A stretch of 64,000 nucleotides of DNA from Paractinoplanes durhamensis (GTDB lineage Bacteria; Actinomycetota; Actinomycetes; Mycobacteriales; Micromonosporaceae), in NCBI RefSeq assembly GCF_016862175.1, contig NZ_BOML01000071.1:1-64000 (forward strand), read 5' to 3'. The position numbers and the translations under genes were made by a program. Every line of letters begins with the position of its first letter. Position 1 is the first letter of the stretch. The notes beneath the pieces are model-generated. The model was given only the letters and a program-made list of their open reading frames with translations, did no database searches and had not been told where the DNA came from. Shown one piece after another: positions 1 to 9,163 of the stretch.

Positions 1-221
1 AAGCTGTCGCCGCAGTACATGCACCGTTCAGCTCCGGGCGCCATCCGCTGTAGGACCCCGCGGACCGGGCCAGTGACGATGGAACGGGTCCTCGAAGCAC
101 GCCACAGGCCCCGCGCGGTCTTCACACGCTCGTCAGGCTCCGCGACCTCGATCTGCTCGGTAAGCGTCGTCATATCGGCGGTGACCTGGGCGGGCAACGA
201 CAATCGGCGGATCGGAATCAC
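1..221 (-). CDS. HNH endonuclease, N-terminal part (cut by window edge)
   Basis: A GTG start at 221-219 overlaps the stop of the upstream ATPase in a GTGA junction, and the frame stays open for 73 codons to the window edge. The peptide begins MIPIRRLSLP and ends with ERCMYCGDS, so a CxxC pair sits close to the edge. HNH partners of ATPases typically have such a Cys pair, followed by a DHxxP-type motif that would lie outside this window. The coupling to an SMC-like AAA ATPase matches ATPase/HNH defence pairs of the Septu (PtuA/PtuB) kind. The nuclease active site itself is not visible, so the function rests on the CxxC motif and the context. Confidence 0.72.
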   Translation of the reverse strand, partial: MIPIRRLSLPAQVTADMTTLTEQIEVAEPDERVKTARGLWRASRTRSIVTGPVRGVLQRMAPGAERCMYCGDS

Positions 222-1588
222 GGCCGGTGCTGCTCCGCGTCCGTCACCAATCGCGCCGCGAGCTCATCGACCCGCGCCGGCGGCGAACTGGTCAGCAGGT
301 CCCGCAACTCTTCATAGCGGCGAATCGCCCGGGCGTCCGCCGCACCGACCACAACGGCCGTTTCCAGGTCGCCCAACTCCCGGCGCAGTAGAACGGCCTG
401 TTCCGAATAGGGAGTGTCGAGCCCGAACAACTCCGACATGACGGCGTCGTCCCCGCTGCCGTACACGATCCGCTCATATAGTTCCTTGTTCACGATCCGT
501 GGCGGCTCATCCTCATCCGGCCCCGGAAGACGGATCAGTCCGTGCTCGTCGGCCGCCTGGCAGATGTACGGGCTGTGTGTGGTCACGATGAACTGCGTTT
601 GCGGAAAGTGCCGCTTGAGCCATCCCCCGATGCGCTTCTGCCACGACACGTGCAGGTGTGCATCAACCTCGTCGATGATGACGACGCCAGGAGCAGCAAC
701 AGCCATCATGCCGTCGATCAAGCTCGCATCGAGGCTGCCGTACGCGTCATACACCTGCTTCAACAGGTCGACAACGAGCGCAGCGACGGTGCGGTAGCCG
801 TCGCTCATCTCTCGCAGGGGAAAGCGATATCCGTCTCGCTCGACCCAGAGCCCGTCCGAGTCGACGTCTTGAATGTTGTAGCCGTCGGGCAGCAGCCCGT
901 CGCCCAATACAGCCAGTGCCACACGTTTCAGATGCTCGGCACCGGGCTTACGCTCTAAGGACCGCAGGTGCTGATCGATGAGCCAGCCGACGCCCTCGGC
1001 GAGCGAGGCGTCTTCGTGGAAGAGACTAGCCATCCGCGCAGCGGGGCCACGGCCGATCATCAGCCGCTGCACGTCTCCCGACCCGCCGATCAGACGCCGA
1101 AAGGGTCCGTACGCAGCGCAGAACCAACCGATCGGATTGTCACTCCAAGGCCCATCCCGCGGGGTATCGACGGATAAGCGGCCCACATCGGCGATCGCAG
1201 CGAGCGACGGCTGCCTGCCGCGCGAACCGCGACCTTCCTGCTCATCGACTCGCCAGCCCAGTCCCGCCCAGAAGGCCTCCTCGGACGGCTGCCCACTCCC
1301 ACTGAACCGATCTACGCTTGTGTCGTAGGTCAACCGCACGGACGCAGCCCCGAAGGCCTCACCGACCGAGACCCAGTCGGCGAAGTCGGACACCAGGTTG
1401 CGTGCCACCCCAGGTCCACCGACCGCGAGCGCAACAGCACGCAACAGTGAGGTCTTGCCCGAACCGTTGCGGCCGGCCAGGACCGTCCAGCCTGCGAGCG
1501 AGCCGTCCGGACGGGTGAGGTCAAGCACGACGTCGCGGGCGGCATGGAACCCGCGCACGTTCCGCAGCTCGATCTCCCGGATATACAC
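218..1588 (-). CDS. AAA family ATPase, RecF/SMC-like (PtuA-like)
   Basis: A 456-residue ATPase starting MYIREIELRNVRGF, the usual opening of RecF/SMC-like ABC ATPases. Walker A GRNGSGKT lies at about 39-46. An ABC-signature-like EMSDGYRT precedes the Walker B GVVIIDEVDAHLH, and a switch histidine sits in TTHSP near 310. There is no coiled coil and no TOPRIM domain, so it is not an OLD nuclease. It is translationally coupled (GTGA) to an HNH nuclease gene, and such pairs include Septu and the effector pair of some retrons. The role is most likely phage sensing that licenses the HNH nuclease. ATPase identity is sure; the defence role is inferred. Confidence 0.85.
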   Translation of the reverse strand: MYIREIELRNVRGFHAARDVVLDLTRPDGSLAGWTVLAGRNGSGKTSLLRAVALAVGGPGVARNLVSDFADWVSVGEAFGAASVRLTYDTSVDRFSGSGQPSEEAFWAGLGWRVDEQEGRGSRGRQPSLAAIADVGRLSVDTPRDGPWSDNPIGWFCAAYGPFRRLIGGSGDVQRLMIGRGPAARMASLFHEDASLAEGVGWLIDQHLRSLERKPGAEHLKRVALAVLGDGLLPDGYNIQDVDSDGLWVERDGYRFPLREMSDGYRTVAALVVDLLKQVYDAYGSLDASLIDGMMAVAAPGVVIIDEVDAHLHVSWQKRIGGWLKRHFPQTQFIVTTHSPYICQAADEHGLIRLPGPDEDEPPRIVNKELYERIVYGSGDDAVMSELFGLDTPYSEQAVLLRRELGDLETAVVVGAADARAIRRYEELRDLLTSSPPARVDELAARLVTDAEQHRP

Positions 1589-2149
1589 CTAAAATCCCCT
1601 CACACCGCGCGCCTGACGGACTCAGCCCACGAACACGACCTTGCCCGGTTAGACTAACCAGATCCCGCTTCAGTCGGCGTCGAGGTGACCCTGGAGTCAC
1701 CCCCCAACGTCCGTCGCTGAGGAAACCGGCAGACAGATCGCATCGCGCCAGCGCTGACCCGCGACTCGGCGCGACATTCGCGGGGCCTGCAATGCAATGA
1801 CCGCATATTCATGATGGCGAGCTACGAGCGGCGGCCGGCGTTCATCGCGGAGAACCGCAACCCGCGGATGCGGGCCGGGGGCGAGCGGATCGGCGCGTAC
1901 CTCGCGGCCTACCAGGGACTCCGGGCCGCCCATGAGTAGGCGACCCAGTCACCTCACGGCGACAACCGCCGTTACCTCGACCGAGATGCGTCGACCGCCC
2001 GCGAGCCGGACGACCTGCCGGCACTCGGCCTCAAAACCACCAGCGGGCACGGCGCCCGTCGTTTGATCGACACCTGATTGAGCCGCAAGGAAACAACAAC
2101 TCGCCCACTTTGACCACGGGCGAGTAGCGGCCGAGCGGCTCGGCGAGCA
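1589..2149. other. Gene-poor, apparently degraded stretch
   Basis: No convincing intact gene here. A 42-codon plus-strand reading frame at 1811-1939 (containing RPAFIAENRNPRMRAGG) has coding-like composition but no recognised family and no clear ribosome binding site. The stretch lies between a defence-type pair and a Nudix remnant, so gene decay is plausible. Confidence 0.4.
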
Positions 2150-2353
2150 CTAAGCGTCCCCTGAGCCACTGCCGATATGTCGTGCCGCTCGGGCCCGGGC
2201 CGTCAGCAGCCCGTTGTATCCGCTGAGAGCGGGAAGTTGGTCCGGGCTGAACCAACCCAGTTCGGATCCCTCCTCGCCGTCCGGCGTAGCGGTGCCGGTC
2301 ACCCGGCCCGCAAGGAACGTCACGAGATCGCGCATCTCACTGACGTACGTCAC
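2150..2353 (-). pseudogene. Nudix hydrolase C-terminal remnant
   Basis: A 67-codon frame starting MTYVSEMRDLVTF and containing EEGSELGWFSPDQLPALS. The pattern of a short beta strand followed by E-x-GWF-x-x-DQLP is typical of the last third of Nudix hydrolases. The Nudix box (GX5EX7REUXEEXGU), which should lie upstream, is absent, and the following sequence leads directly into the plus-strand GGDEF-EAL gene. It therefore looks like a 5'-deleted remnant. A complete Nudix gene is present at 29474-29878, but this fragment is not a copy of its end. Confidence 0.45.
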
Positions 2354-2438
2354 GCAGAGATCCTATTCACCAAGATCGGATGGCCCGCCCGGCGTGACAT
2401 TCCCTCAGGTCGGCGTGGGCGGGGCCGATCATCGCGGC

Positions 2439-4676
2439 ATGGTGATGCGCTGGGCGGACGCTGAGAGCGGCCGGGTGACCCACCTGTCGCGTCAAATACG
2501 GCTTAACCTGTGGGTTTTCGCCGCACTGACCGTGATGGGGGTTGTCCGCGTCCTGTTCGCGTGGCCGGAGGCCCGGCGATGGGCCCTGTTCCCGCTCGGG
2601 CTGGCGATTCTCACGCTGGTCGGTGCGCACTTCCTGCCCTGGGACTCGCTTACCCGGCGGCCCTGGATGCCCCGTGCGCTCCTGGCCACCTACGCCGCGG
2701 CGATGCTCGCCCAATTCGTGTTCTGCCTGCCCGACCCGGACGCCGAGCTGTTGTTCCCGGTCGGTGCGGTCATGATCACCGTGGCGGCGGCCACCACGAT
2801 CGGGTCGCGGGCGGGTATCACCATCGGCGTCGGCGGGTTCACCGCGTACCTCCTGCTGCTCTTTGCTCAGCCCTCGCTCGACCTGCCGTTGAGTTCGTCG
2901 ATCGCGGCCGTGATGGGTGGGGTGGCGGGGCTCTGTGTGCTCACCGCCAACAACCGCCGGCACCATCTCGCGGAGCGGCGGGCGGCCGAGCGTCGCACCG
3001 CGGCGCTGATGGAGAACGGCTCCGACGCCGTCCTGGCGGTCGGGGACCACGAGGTGCGGTATGCCAGCACCTCGACCGGGCGGATTCTTGGCCGGGACGC
3101 TGCCACCCTCACCATCGCTGACCTCGGCGACATGACCCACCCGGACGATTTCGAGCGGGTGCAGGAGTTTCTCGGCAAGCTGCGGCTCGCCGGGGCCGGC
3201 GCCACCGATCGGCTCGAGTCGCGTAGCCGGGCCACCGACGGGACCTGGCTGGACGTTGAGGTCACCGCCACCAACCACCTGGACGATCCCGACATTCAGG
3301 CGATCATTCTCAGCGTGCGGGACGTCAGCACGCAGAAGGCGCTGCGTGCCCAGCTGACCCGGCAGGCGTTCGAGGATCCGGTCACCGGACTGCCCAACCG
3401 GGCTCTGCTGCTCGATCGCATCCTTACGGCGGTGCGCCGGCACGCGCGTACATCAGGAAGGGTTTCGCTTCTTCTTATCGACTTGGATGATTTCAAGAAG
3501 ATCAACGACACCCGTGGGCACATGGCGGGGGACGATTTCCTGCGCACGGTGGCGCAAAGGATGACTGCTGCGGTACGCCCGTCCGACACGCTCGCTCGGC
3601 TCGGCGGTGACGAGTTCGCCGTGTTCGTCGAGGAGCTGGACGACATCGGGCTGCATGCGATGGCGGAACGGCTGCTCGCCGAGATCAAGCAACCCGTGCG
3701 GCTGGGGACCACCGATCTGATCGGGACCGCCAGTATCGGCATCGCCACCCTCAAGTCGACGCAGGACGCCGACGGAGACGCCGCCAACGACCTGATGCGC
3801 GACGCTGACCTGGCCATGTACGCGGCCAAGGCCGGCGGGCGGGACCGGATCTCGGTGTTCGACCCGTCGATGTACACGGCCGCGGTCATGGAGGCGGAGG
3901 CCCGCACCGAGCTGGAGCGTGGGCTGGCCAACGACGAGTTCGTGGTCAACTACCAGCCGATCGTCGACCTGCCGTCCGGCAAGCTGGTCGGGGTCGAGGC
4001 CCTCGCCCGCTGGCAGCACCCGGAGCGTGGCCTGGTCGCGCCGGACGCGTTCATCGCGCAGGCCGAACGCACGGGGCTGATCGTGGCGCTCGGCGCGCAC
4101 ATCCTGCGGGTCGCCTGTCACGAGGTGGCGCGCTGGCAGCGGGAGATTCCGGGCGCCGAGAACGTGCGGGTCAGCATCAACCTGTCGGCCCGGCAGTTCC
4201 AGGAGGCCGACCTGGTCGACACGGTCCGTGCGGCGCTGACCGACAGTGGCATCCGGCCCGACCTGGTCGTTCTGGAGATCACCGAGTCGCTGCTGATGCA
4301 GGACGTCGACGCCACCGTCGTCACCCTGCACGAGCTGCGCGACCTGGGCGTACGCATCGCCATCGACGACTTCGGCACCGGCTACTCGTCTCTTTCCTAC
4401 CTGCGGCGCTTCCCGATCGACATCCTGAAGATCGACAAGGCGTTCATCGACGGCATCACCCTGGACTCGGACGACGCGACGCTGGCCGAGGCCGTGGTCG
4501 GGCTCGGCAAGGCGCTGCGGCTGAGCACGGTGGCCGAGGGCATCGAGCACATCGACCAGCAGGAGATGCTCTCCGACCTGGGCGTCACCTACGGCCAGGG
4601 CTACCTGTTCGCCAGGCCGGGCACCGCCGACGAGATCGCCGCGATGGTCCGCGAGCACTACGGGCCGGATTACTAG
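2439..4676 (+). CDS. Membrane PAS-GGDEF-EAL cyclic-di-GMP signalling protein
   Basis: About 745 residues from ATG 2439 (ATG 2445 also possible). The open frame extends further upstream, but that part lacks family character and overlaps the Nudix remnant. Residues about 20-170 hold several hydrophobic helices, followed by a PAS-like segment (about 185-310). The GGDEF domain has an intact RLGGDEFAVF near 388. The EAL domain has VEALARW near 517, EITESLL, IDDFGTGYSSL and LKIDKAFIDGI. Both catalytic motifs look intact, so it could make and degrade cyclic di-GMP. It is likely a membrane sensor at the inner face. It overlaps the convergent AraC gene by 4 bp. Confidence 0.92.
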   Translation: MVMRWADAESGRVTHLSRQIRLNLWVFAALTVMGVVRVLFAWPEARRWALFPLGLAILTLVGAHFLPWDSLTRRPWMPRALLATYAAAMLAQFVFCLPDPDAELLFPVGAVMITVAAATTIGSRAGITIGVGGFTAYLLLLFAQPSLDLPLSSSIAAVMGGVAGLCVLTANNRRHHLAERRAAERRTAALMENGSDAVLAVGDHEVRYASTSTGRILGRDAATLTIADLGDMTHPDDFERVQEFLGKLRLAGAGATDRLESRSRATDGTWLDVEVTATNHLDDPDIQAIILSVRDVSTQKALRAQLTRQAFEDPVTGLPNRALLLDRILTAVRRHARTSGRVSLLLIDLDDFKKINDTRGHMAGDDFLRTVAQRMTAAVRPSDTLARLGGDEFAVFVEELDDIGLHAMAERLLAEIKQPVRLGTTDLIGTASIGIATLKSTQDADGDAANDLMRDADLAMYAAKAGGRDRISVFDPSMYTAAVMEAEARTELERGLANDEFVVNYQPIVDLPSGKLVGVEALARWQHPERGLVAPDAFIAQAERTGLIVALGAHILRVACHEVARWQREIPGAENVRVSINLSARQFQEADLVDTVRAALTDSGIRPDLVVLEITESLLMQDVDATVVTLHELRDLGVRIAIDDFGTGYSSLSYLRRFPIDILKIDKAFIDGITLDSDDATLAEAVVGLGKALRLSTVAEGIEHIDQQEMLSDLGVTYGQGYLFARPGTADEIAAMVREHYGPDY

Positions 4677-5659
4677 GCACGCACGGCCTCGGGAGTGACG
4701 CCGGTCCAGCTTCGGAACGCCCGGTAGAACGAGTTGGTGTCGTCGTAGGCCAGCAGGTAGGCGATCTGGGCCACGGTCAGGGACCGGTCGGTCAGGTAGC
4801 GGCGGGCCAGGGTCTCCCGGGTGCCGGTGAGGACCTCCTGGTAGCTGGTGCCCTCGGCCTGGAGCTGCCGCTGCAGCGTGCGCGGGCTGACGATGAGCTG
4901 GCCGGCCACCGCGTTGATCGAGCTGTCGCCGGCCGGCAGGTTCACGTGCAGGGCGGCGCGGACCCGGTCGGCGGTGGTGGCGGACGCCTCCAGCTCGGCC
5001 AGGCGGCGGCGCAGCTCGGGGGCGAAGAAGTTCCACATGGATTCGTCCTCGGTGAGGAACGGGCGGGCGGCGTCCTCGGCCGTGAAGGTGATGGCGTCCA
5101 CGTCTCCCGGGCGGATCGGCGTACCGAAGTACGACGTCGTGGTGGCCGACTCCGCATGTGCCGGTACCACCCGCATGGTGACCCGGGTCGCGTGCAGCTC
5201 ACGGCGGGTGCCGATCCGGCCGATCGCGATCCAGAACGCCAGCTCGGCCTCGACCAGCAGCGGTGACGGTTCGAGGCCGGGCGGCCAGTGGTACGCGAGC
5301 GTCAGACCCCGGGGGCCGGCGTCGACCGCCATGACCACCGGGCCGATCAGCGGCTTGAACGCGGCGATGCGCTCGGCCGCGGTGCGCAGGTTCGCGCTGC
5401 ACAGCGCCGCGAACAGCGGTGGGTTGAAGGCCTCGACCGAGATTGCCCGCCCCATCCGCACCACCAGGCCGGGGTCGTCGGCCTCGGCCCCGATCGCATC
5501 CCAGAAGCGGTAGTACTCCTCGGCGGTCAGCGTGGCCGGGCCGTGGGTGAACAGGCCGGCCGGCAGCTGCGCCCGCCGGAGCACGCCGCCGACGGAGATG
5601 CCGATGTCGTGCAGGAGGGCGCGGGTGCCCGGATCGAGGGTGAACCGCCCGGATGACAT
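4673..5659 (-). CDS. AraC family transcriptional regulator
   Basis: A 328-residue regulator. The N-terminal two thirds resemble the arabinose-binding-type sensor domain of OruR/ArgR-like AraC proteins (EEYYRFWDAIGAEADDPGL). The C-terminal 95 residues carry the two HTH motifs (ISPRTLQRQLQAEGTSYQEV and YDDTNSFYRAFRSWTGVTPE). It is divergent from the short-chain dehydrogenase at 5773, with about 110 bp between starts, so that gene is the obvious target. The inducer is unknown. Confidence 0.9.
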   Translation of the reverse strand: MSSGRFTLDPGTRALLHDIGISVGGVLRRAQLPAGLFTHGPATLTAEEYYRFWDAIGAEADDPGLVVRMGRAISVEAFNPPLFAALCSANLRTAAERIAAFKPLIGPVVMAVDAGPRGLTLAYHWPPGLEPSPLLVEAELAFWIAIGRIGTRRELHATRVTMRVVPAHAESATTTSYFGTPIRPGDVDAITFTAEDAARPFLTEDESMWNFFAPELRRRLAELEASATTADRVRAALHVNLPAGDSSINAVAGQLIVSPRTLQRQLQAEGTSYQEVLTGTRETLARRYLTDRSLTVAQIAYLLAYDDTNSFYRAFRSWTGVTPEAVRA

Positions 5660-5772
5660 GCCACGACGGTAGTTGCCGGGCGCGGCACCGAGGTAGGCGA
5701 TGGCGTGAACGGCGAGTGGTCCGGCGCCATCGGCTAGTGCCCGCGCGCCGCGCCGTCCCTAGCGTCGAAAGC

Positions 5773-6585
5773 ATGACGAACGAGCGCAAGACCATCCTCA
5801 TCACCGGCAGCTCCAGCGGGATCGGCAGGGCGACCGCGACCTACTTCCACGACCGGGGCTGGAACGTCATCGCCACGATGCGCAACCCCGAACCCAGCAC
5901 GCTGGACAACGTGCTCGTCACCCGGCTCGACGTGCAGGACCCCGACTCCATCGCGGCCGCCGTCGACGCCGGTCTGGAGCGGTTCGGCCGGATCGATGTG
6001 CTGCTCAACAACGCCGGCTACGGCGCGTACGGCCTGCTCGAGGCGACCCCGATGGACAAGGTCCGGCGGCAGTTCGACGTGAACGTCTTCGGGCTGATCG
6101 AAACGACCAAGGCCGTCCTGCCGCACTTCCGCGCGAACGGCCGGGGCCTGATCGTCAACGTCTCGTCGGTCGGCGGCAAGGTCACCTTCCCGCTCGGCAC
6201 GCTCTACCACGGCACCAAGTTCGCGGTCGAGGGACTGAGCGAGGCCCTGCACTACGAGCTCGCGACGATCGGCGTATCCGTCAAGATCGTCGAGCCGGGC
6301 TTCGTCAACACCGACTTCGGCGGCCGCTCCTTCGACTTCACCAACGACGAGAGCCTCGCCGAGTATCAGAAGCTGGTCGGCGCGTTCTACTCCGCTCTGT
6401 CCGAGTTTGCCGCCGGCGGGGACGATGCGTCGGTCGTCGCCGAGGTGATCTTCCGGGCCGCCACCGACGGGACGGACCAGCTCCGCTACACCGCCGGGCC
6501 CTACGCGGCCGAGCTGCTCGGCCAGCGGGCCGCCGTCGACGACGCCACCTTCATCGGCGGCATCAGGCAGCAGTTCGGGTTCTGA
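5773..6585 (+). CDS. Short-chain dehydrogenase/reductase
   Basis: A 270-residue classical SDR from ATG 5773 (MTNERKTILITGS). It has the cofactor motif TGSSSGIG near the N-terminus, NNAGYG in strand 4, a catalytic Ser (VSSVGG) and the active-site YHGTKF. It probably oxidises or reduces a hydroxyl/ketone on a small molecule with NAD(P); the substrate is unknown. It is divergent from an AraC regulator, a common arrangement for substrate-induced dehydrogenases. The open frame upstream of 5773 runs through the promoter region and is not part of the protein. Confidence 0.9.
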   Translation: MTNERKTILITGSSSGIGRATATYFHDRGWNVIATMRNPEPSTLDNVLVTRLDVQDPDSIAAAVDAGLERFGRIDVLLNNAGYGAYGLLEATPMDKVRRQFDVNVFGLIETTKAVLPHFRANGRGLIVNVSSVGGKVTFPLGTLYHGTKFAVEGLSEALHYELATIGVSVKIVEPGFVNTDFGGRSFDFTNDESLAEYQKLVGAFYSALSEFAAGGDDASVVAEVIFRAATDGTDQLRYTAGPYAAELLGQRAAVDDATFIGGIRQQFGF

Positions 6586-6592
6586 CGCGCGG

Positions 6593-8017
6593 TCAGCCGA
6601 CCAGCGGCAGGGTGGTCGCGATCGGCCATGCGACCAGTAGCGAGCCGGCCAGGGCGATCACCCAGCGTGGCGCCTGGAAGCGGTGCAGGACGGCACTCCA
6701 AGCCGCCTGCCAGACCAGCAGGACGGCCAGCAGCGGGGCGACCAGCAGCACGAAGGACGAGGTCAGACCGGCGATCGCGGCGGCGGTCAGGACGACGACG
6801 GTGACGGCCGAAACGGCCAGGGCGGCGAGGCTGTTGCCGCCGGTGACGCGCTCCGCCCCGTACGCAAGAAGGGCGAAACCGGCCCACACGACCGCGAGTA
6901 ACCACCATCGCGTGCCGACAGGCACGACGTGCGTCAGGCCGAGCTGCAGCGGCACGGCGATGGTGATCGCCGCATAGAGAATCAGGGCGGGTGCGGCGCG
7001 GGCACGGCGGGTCGGTGCGGCTTCGATGTGCCTGCGGCGCCTGCTTGCGTACGCCCACAGCGCCGCGCCCGTGATCGACGTCAGAGCCGCGACGTACCCG
7101 CCGAGCGCGAGTGGCAGACGCGTCGTCGGCAGGAAGCGGGCGAGCAGGGCGGCCGCGGTTGCCGCCACCGCGGCCAGGGCGGTCGTCCGGCCGATCAGCG
7201 GCCAGTCGAATCGGGGCCAGCCCTCGGTCCCCGGGCCGAGGGTCAGGCGGGCCAGCGGGACTAGACCTACGGCCAGTGCCACCAGCAGTAATGCGGCTCC
7301 GGCGGCTCGTCGGGTCGGTGCGGGCAGCGGGCCGCCGACGGCGTTGTCGAGGAAGTCGGCGGTCTCCCGGTGGGTGCGGGTCGCATACAGGATGGAGATG
7401 TGCTCGACGCCGGGCACCACGACCTCTTCGCCGCCGGCCTGCGCGGCCGCGTCCCGGAAACCGGCGAACTCCAGTCCCCCGACCAGCAGGAGCAGGCGCG
7501 CGGGGTGGCCGGGCCGAGCGGCGCTCGCGTCGGGCAGGGAGATCGCCACCGTCGCGCCGATGTCGGGGTGGCCGGCCGCGTAGCGGGTCACGGCGGAGGC
7601 GCCCATCGAGTGGCCGACCAGCGCGATCCGGGCCGGGTCGACGTCCGGCAGCGAGCGCAGGTGGGCGACGGCCACGTCGAGGTCGCGCTGCAGCGCCTCG
7701 TCGTCGCCCATCTTGAGTGGCGTCGTGTTGGCGCCGTGGCCGTCGAAGTCGAGCAGGACCACCACGTAGCCGCGGGCCGCCAGGGTGTCGCCGAACTGGG
7801 CCATCAGCTTGGCCGAGCCCGCGAAGCCGTGCGCGACCACGACCCCGGGGTGGCGCACGGCTCCGGGCGGATGGACCTCGTCCATCGGTACCTGGTCGAC
7901 CACGACGTGGGTACGCCGGGAGTCGCCGCCCGCGCCGACGATCAACCAGACCCCGGCGAGAGCCACCAGCAGGGCGGCCAGCGCTACCAATATCGGTCGA
8001 AGCCTATCGATGGGCAC
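6593..8017 (-). CDS. Alpha/beta hydrolase with C-terminal membrane domain
   Basis: 474 residues. There is an N-terminal signal-anchor helix (about 8-28), then an alpha/beta-hydrolase fold with HGFAGS and the nucleophile elbow GHSMG at 135-139. A likely acid/His pair follows, with VEHISI near 215. From about residue 230 come six or more hydrophobic helices. The catalytic domain is therefore probably extracytoplasmic or membrane-apposed. The arrangement suggests a lipid or cell-envelope ester substrate, but nothing fixes it. It converges on the SDR gene with only 7 bp between stops. Confidence 0.8.
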   Translation of the reverse strand: MPIDRLRPILVALAALLVALAGVWLIVGAGGDSRRTHVVVDQVPMDEVHPPGAVRHPGVVVAHGFAGSAKLMAQFGDTLAARGYVVVLLDFDGHGANTTPLKMGDDEALQRDLDVAVAHLRSLPDVDPARIALVGHSMGASAVTRYAAGHPDIGATVAISLPDASAARPGHPARLLLLVGGLEFAGFRDAAAQAGGEEVVVPGVEHISILYATRTHRETADFLDNAVGGPLPAPTRRAAGAALLLVALAVGLVPLARLTLGPGTEGWPRFDWPLIGRTTALAAVAATAAALLARFLPTTRLPLALGGYVAALTSITGAALWAYASRRRRHIEAAPTRRARAAPALILYAAITIAVPLQLGLTHVVPVGTRWWLLAVVWAGFALLAYGAERVTGGNSLAALAVSAVTVVVLTAAAIAGLTSSFVLLVAPLLAVLLVWQAAWSAVLHRFQAPRWVIALAGSLLVAWPIATTLPLVG

Positions 8018-8030
8018 GAATGACCGTACC

Positions 8031-8927
8031 TCAGCTGAGGGTGACTGCCTGCATGTCGACGTTGCCGCAGGTCCGGTTGTAGACGTCGGTGGCGGTCCAG
8101 GTCATGGTCAGCTTGCTGCCGGCCGCGGCCCGGAAGCGGATCTCGAACCGGGCGGTGCTGATCGCCTGCGTGTTGGTCAGGGTGCGGGCTACCGGGGTGG
8201 CGCCGTCCAGGGTCACCGTGAGCCGGGCGTTGGCCTGCCAGACCCCGGCGTAGAGATGGACCGTGCGGGTCGCGGTGCTCGCGGGCACCCGGACGACGAA
8301 GCCGGCGTCCTTGCCGCACGTGTAGATGCCGGTCGGGGTGCCGCCGGTGAACCGGTTCGGGTTGCCGTCCGACCAGGTGAACAGCTGCGGGTTGTTGTCG
8401 TAGCGGCCGCGCGGGCCGGGACTGCCGAGATCCTGGATCGTGGCCGCGACGCCGCTCTTGCGGTCGACCGACTTCCCGTCGGTCAAGCCCCAGTGGATCC
8501 AGTCGCGGGTGCCCTCGCGGGACAGGTCGACGGTATTGGGGACCGCGCCGGCGGTGACGGTCAGCAGCGGGGTCACCGGCGCGGCACTCGCGGTGGTCGT
8601 GGTGGTCGGCGCGGCGGCGGGCGGCTCACCGACCTCGGTGCGGCCCAGGTCGACCAGCTCCGGCACGGTCGGGCTGTCGAGGATGACCGACGGGGTCGGG
8701 GCCGGGGCCGGGGTCGCGGTCGAGGGCGGGACGGGCATCCACTCGGGCGCGGTCACCAGCGGGACCGACTCCAGCGAATCCGGGCCGTCGGCCAGACCCC
8801 ACACGCCGAGCGCCATGACCACGGCGCCGAGCGCCACGAATGCGGCCCGGCGCGGACCAACCTGTGCACGATCCCACACGGACAACTTCTGCTGCACCCC
8901 TCGCGTCGATCGACATCGGCTCGCCAT
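8031..8927 (-). CDS. Membrane-anchored extracytoplasmic beta-sandwich protein
   Basis: About 298 residues from ATG 8927 (MASRCRSTRG). A cytoplasmic N-terminus is followed by one membrane helix (RRAAFVALGAVVMALGVWG). A Pro/Ala/Thr-rich linker comes next, then a roughly 150-residue domain starting near VDLSREGTRDWIHWGL and ending at ATDVYNRTCGNVDMQAVTLS. That domain has alternating strands and aromatic residues like the ligand-binding beta-sandwich modules attached to secreted glycosidases. Two cysteines (YTCGK and RTCGN) could form a disulfide. No enzyme motif is seen. It is probably a surface adhesin or carbohydrate binder; the family is not firmly recognised. Confidence 0.65.
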   Translation of the reverse strand: MASRCRSTRGVQQKLSVWDRAQVGPRRAAFVALGAVVMALGVWGLADGPDSLESVPLVTAPEWMPVPPSTATPAPAPTPSVILDSPTVPELVDLGRTEVGEPPAAAPTTTTTASAAPVTPLLTVTAGAVPNTVDLSREGTRDWIHWGLTDGKSVDRKSGVAATIQDLGSPGPRGRYDNNPQLFTWSDGNPNRFTGGTPTGIYTCGKDAGFVVRVPASTATRTVHLYAGVWQANARLTVTLDGATPVARTLTNTQAISTARFEIRFRAAAGSKLTMTWTATDVYNRTCGNVDMQAVTLS

Positions 8928-9163
8928 GGAAACGTCCGCCCAAGATACGGCCTTAAACCCCGTTGTCAAACATGCCAGACATATAACGACAGATGTCGAT
9001 TGGTGGCATTTTGAGGTGCGGCACGTCGTGAGACGCAGTGGACACTAGCGGTAGTTGATCTGCGAAGCACGCGGCCGGACGGCCATTCATGACCGACCCG
9101 GCGTAGGTGTCCGGATCTTGCCCGGTCGTAGCCCGGTTTTGTGGGGCCGGCTTCGGCAGCGGT

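Noticed and set aside
19..441. Plus-strand open frame at the left edge
   Set aside because: It is antisense to the ATPase and HNH genes, whose domain motifs and GTGA coupling are clear.
1811..1939. 42-codon plus-strand ORF
   Set aside because: No ribosome binding site or recognised family; recorded only in the gap description.
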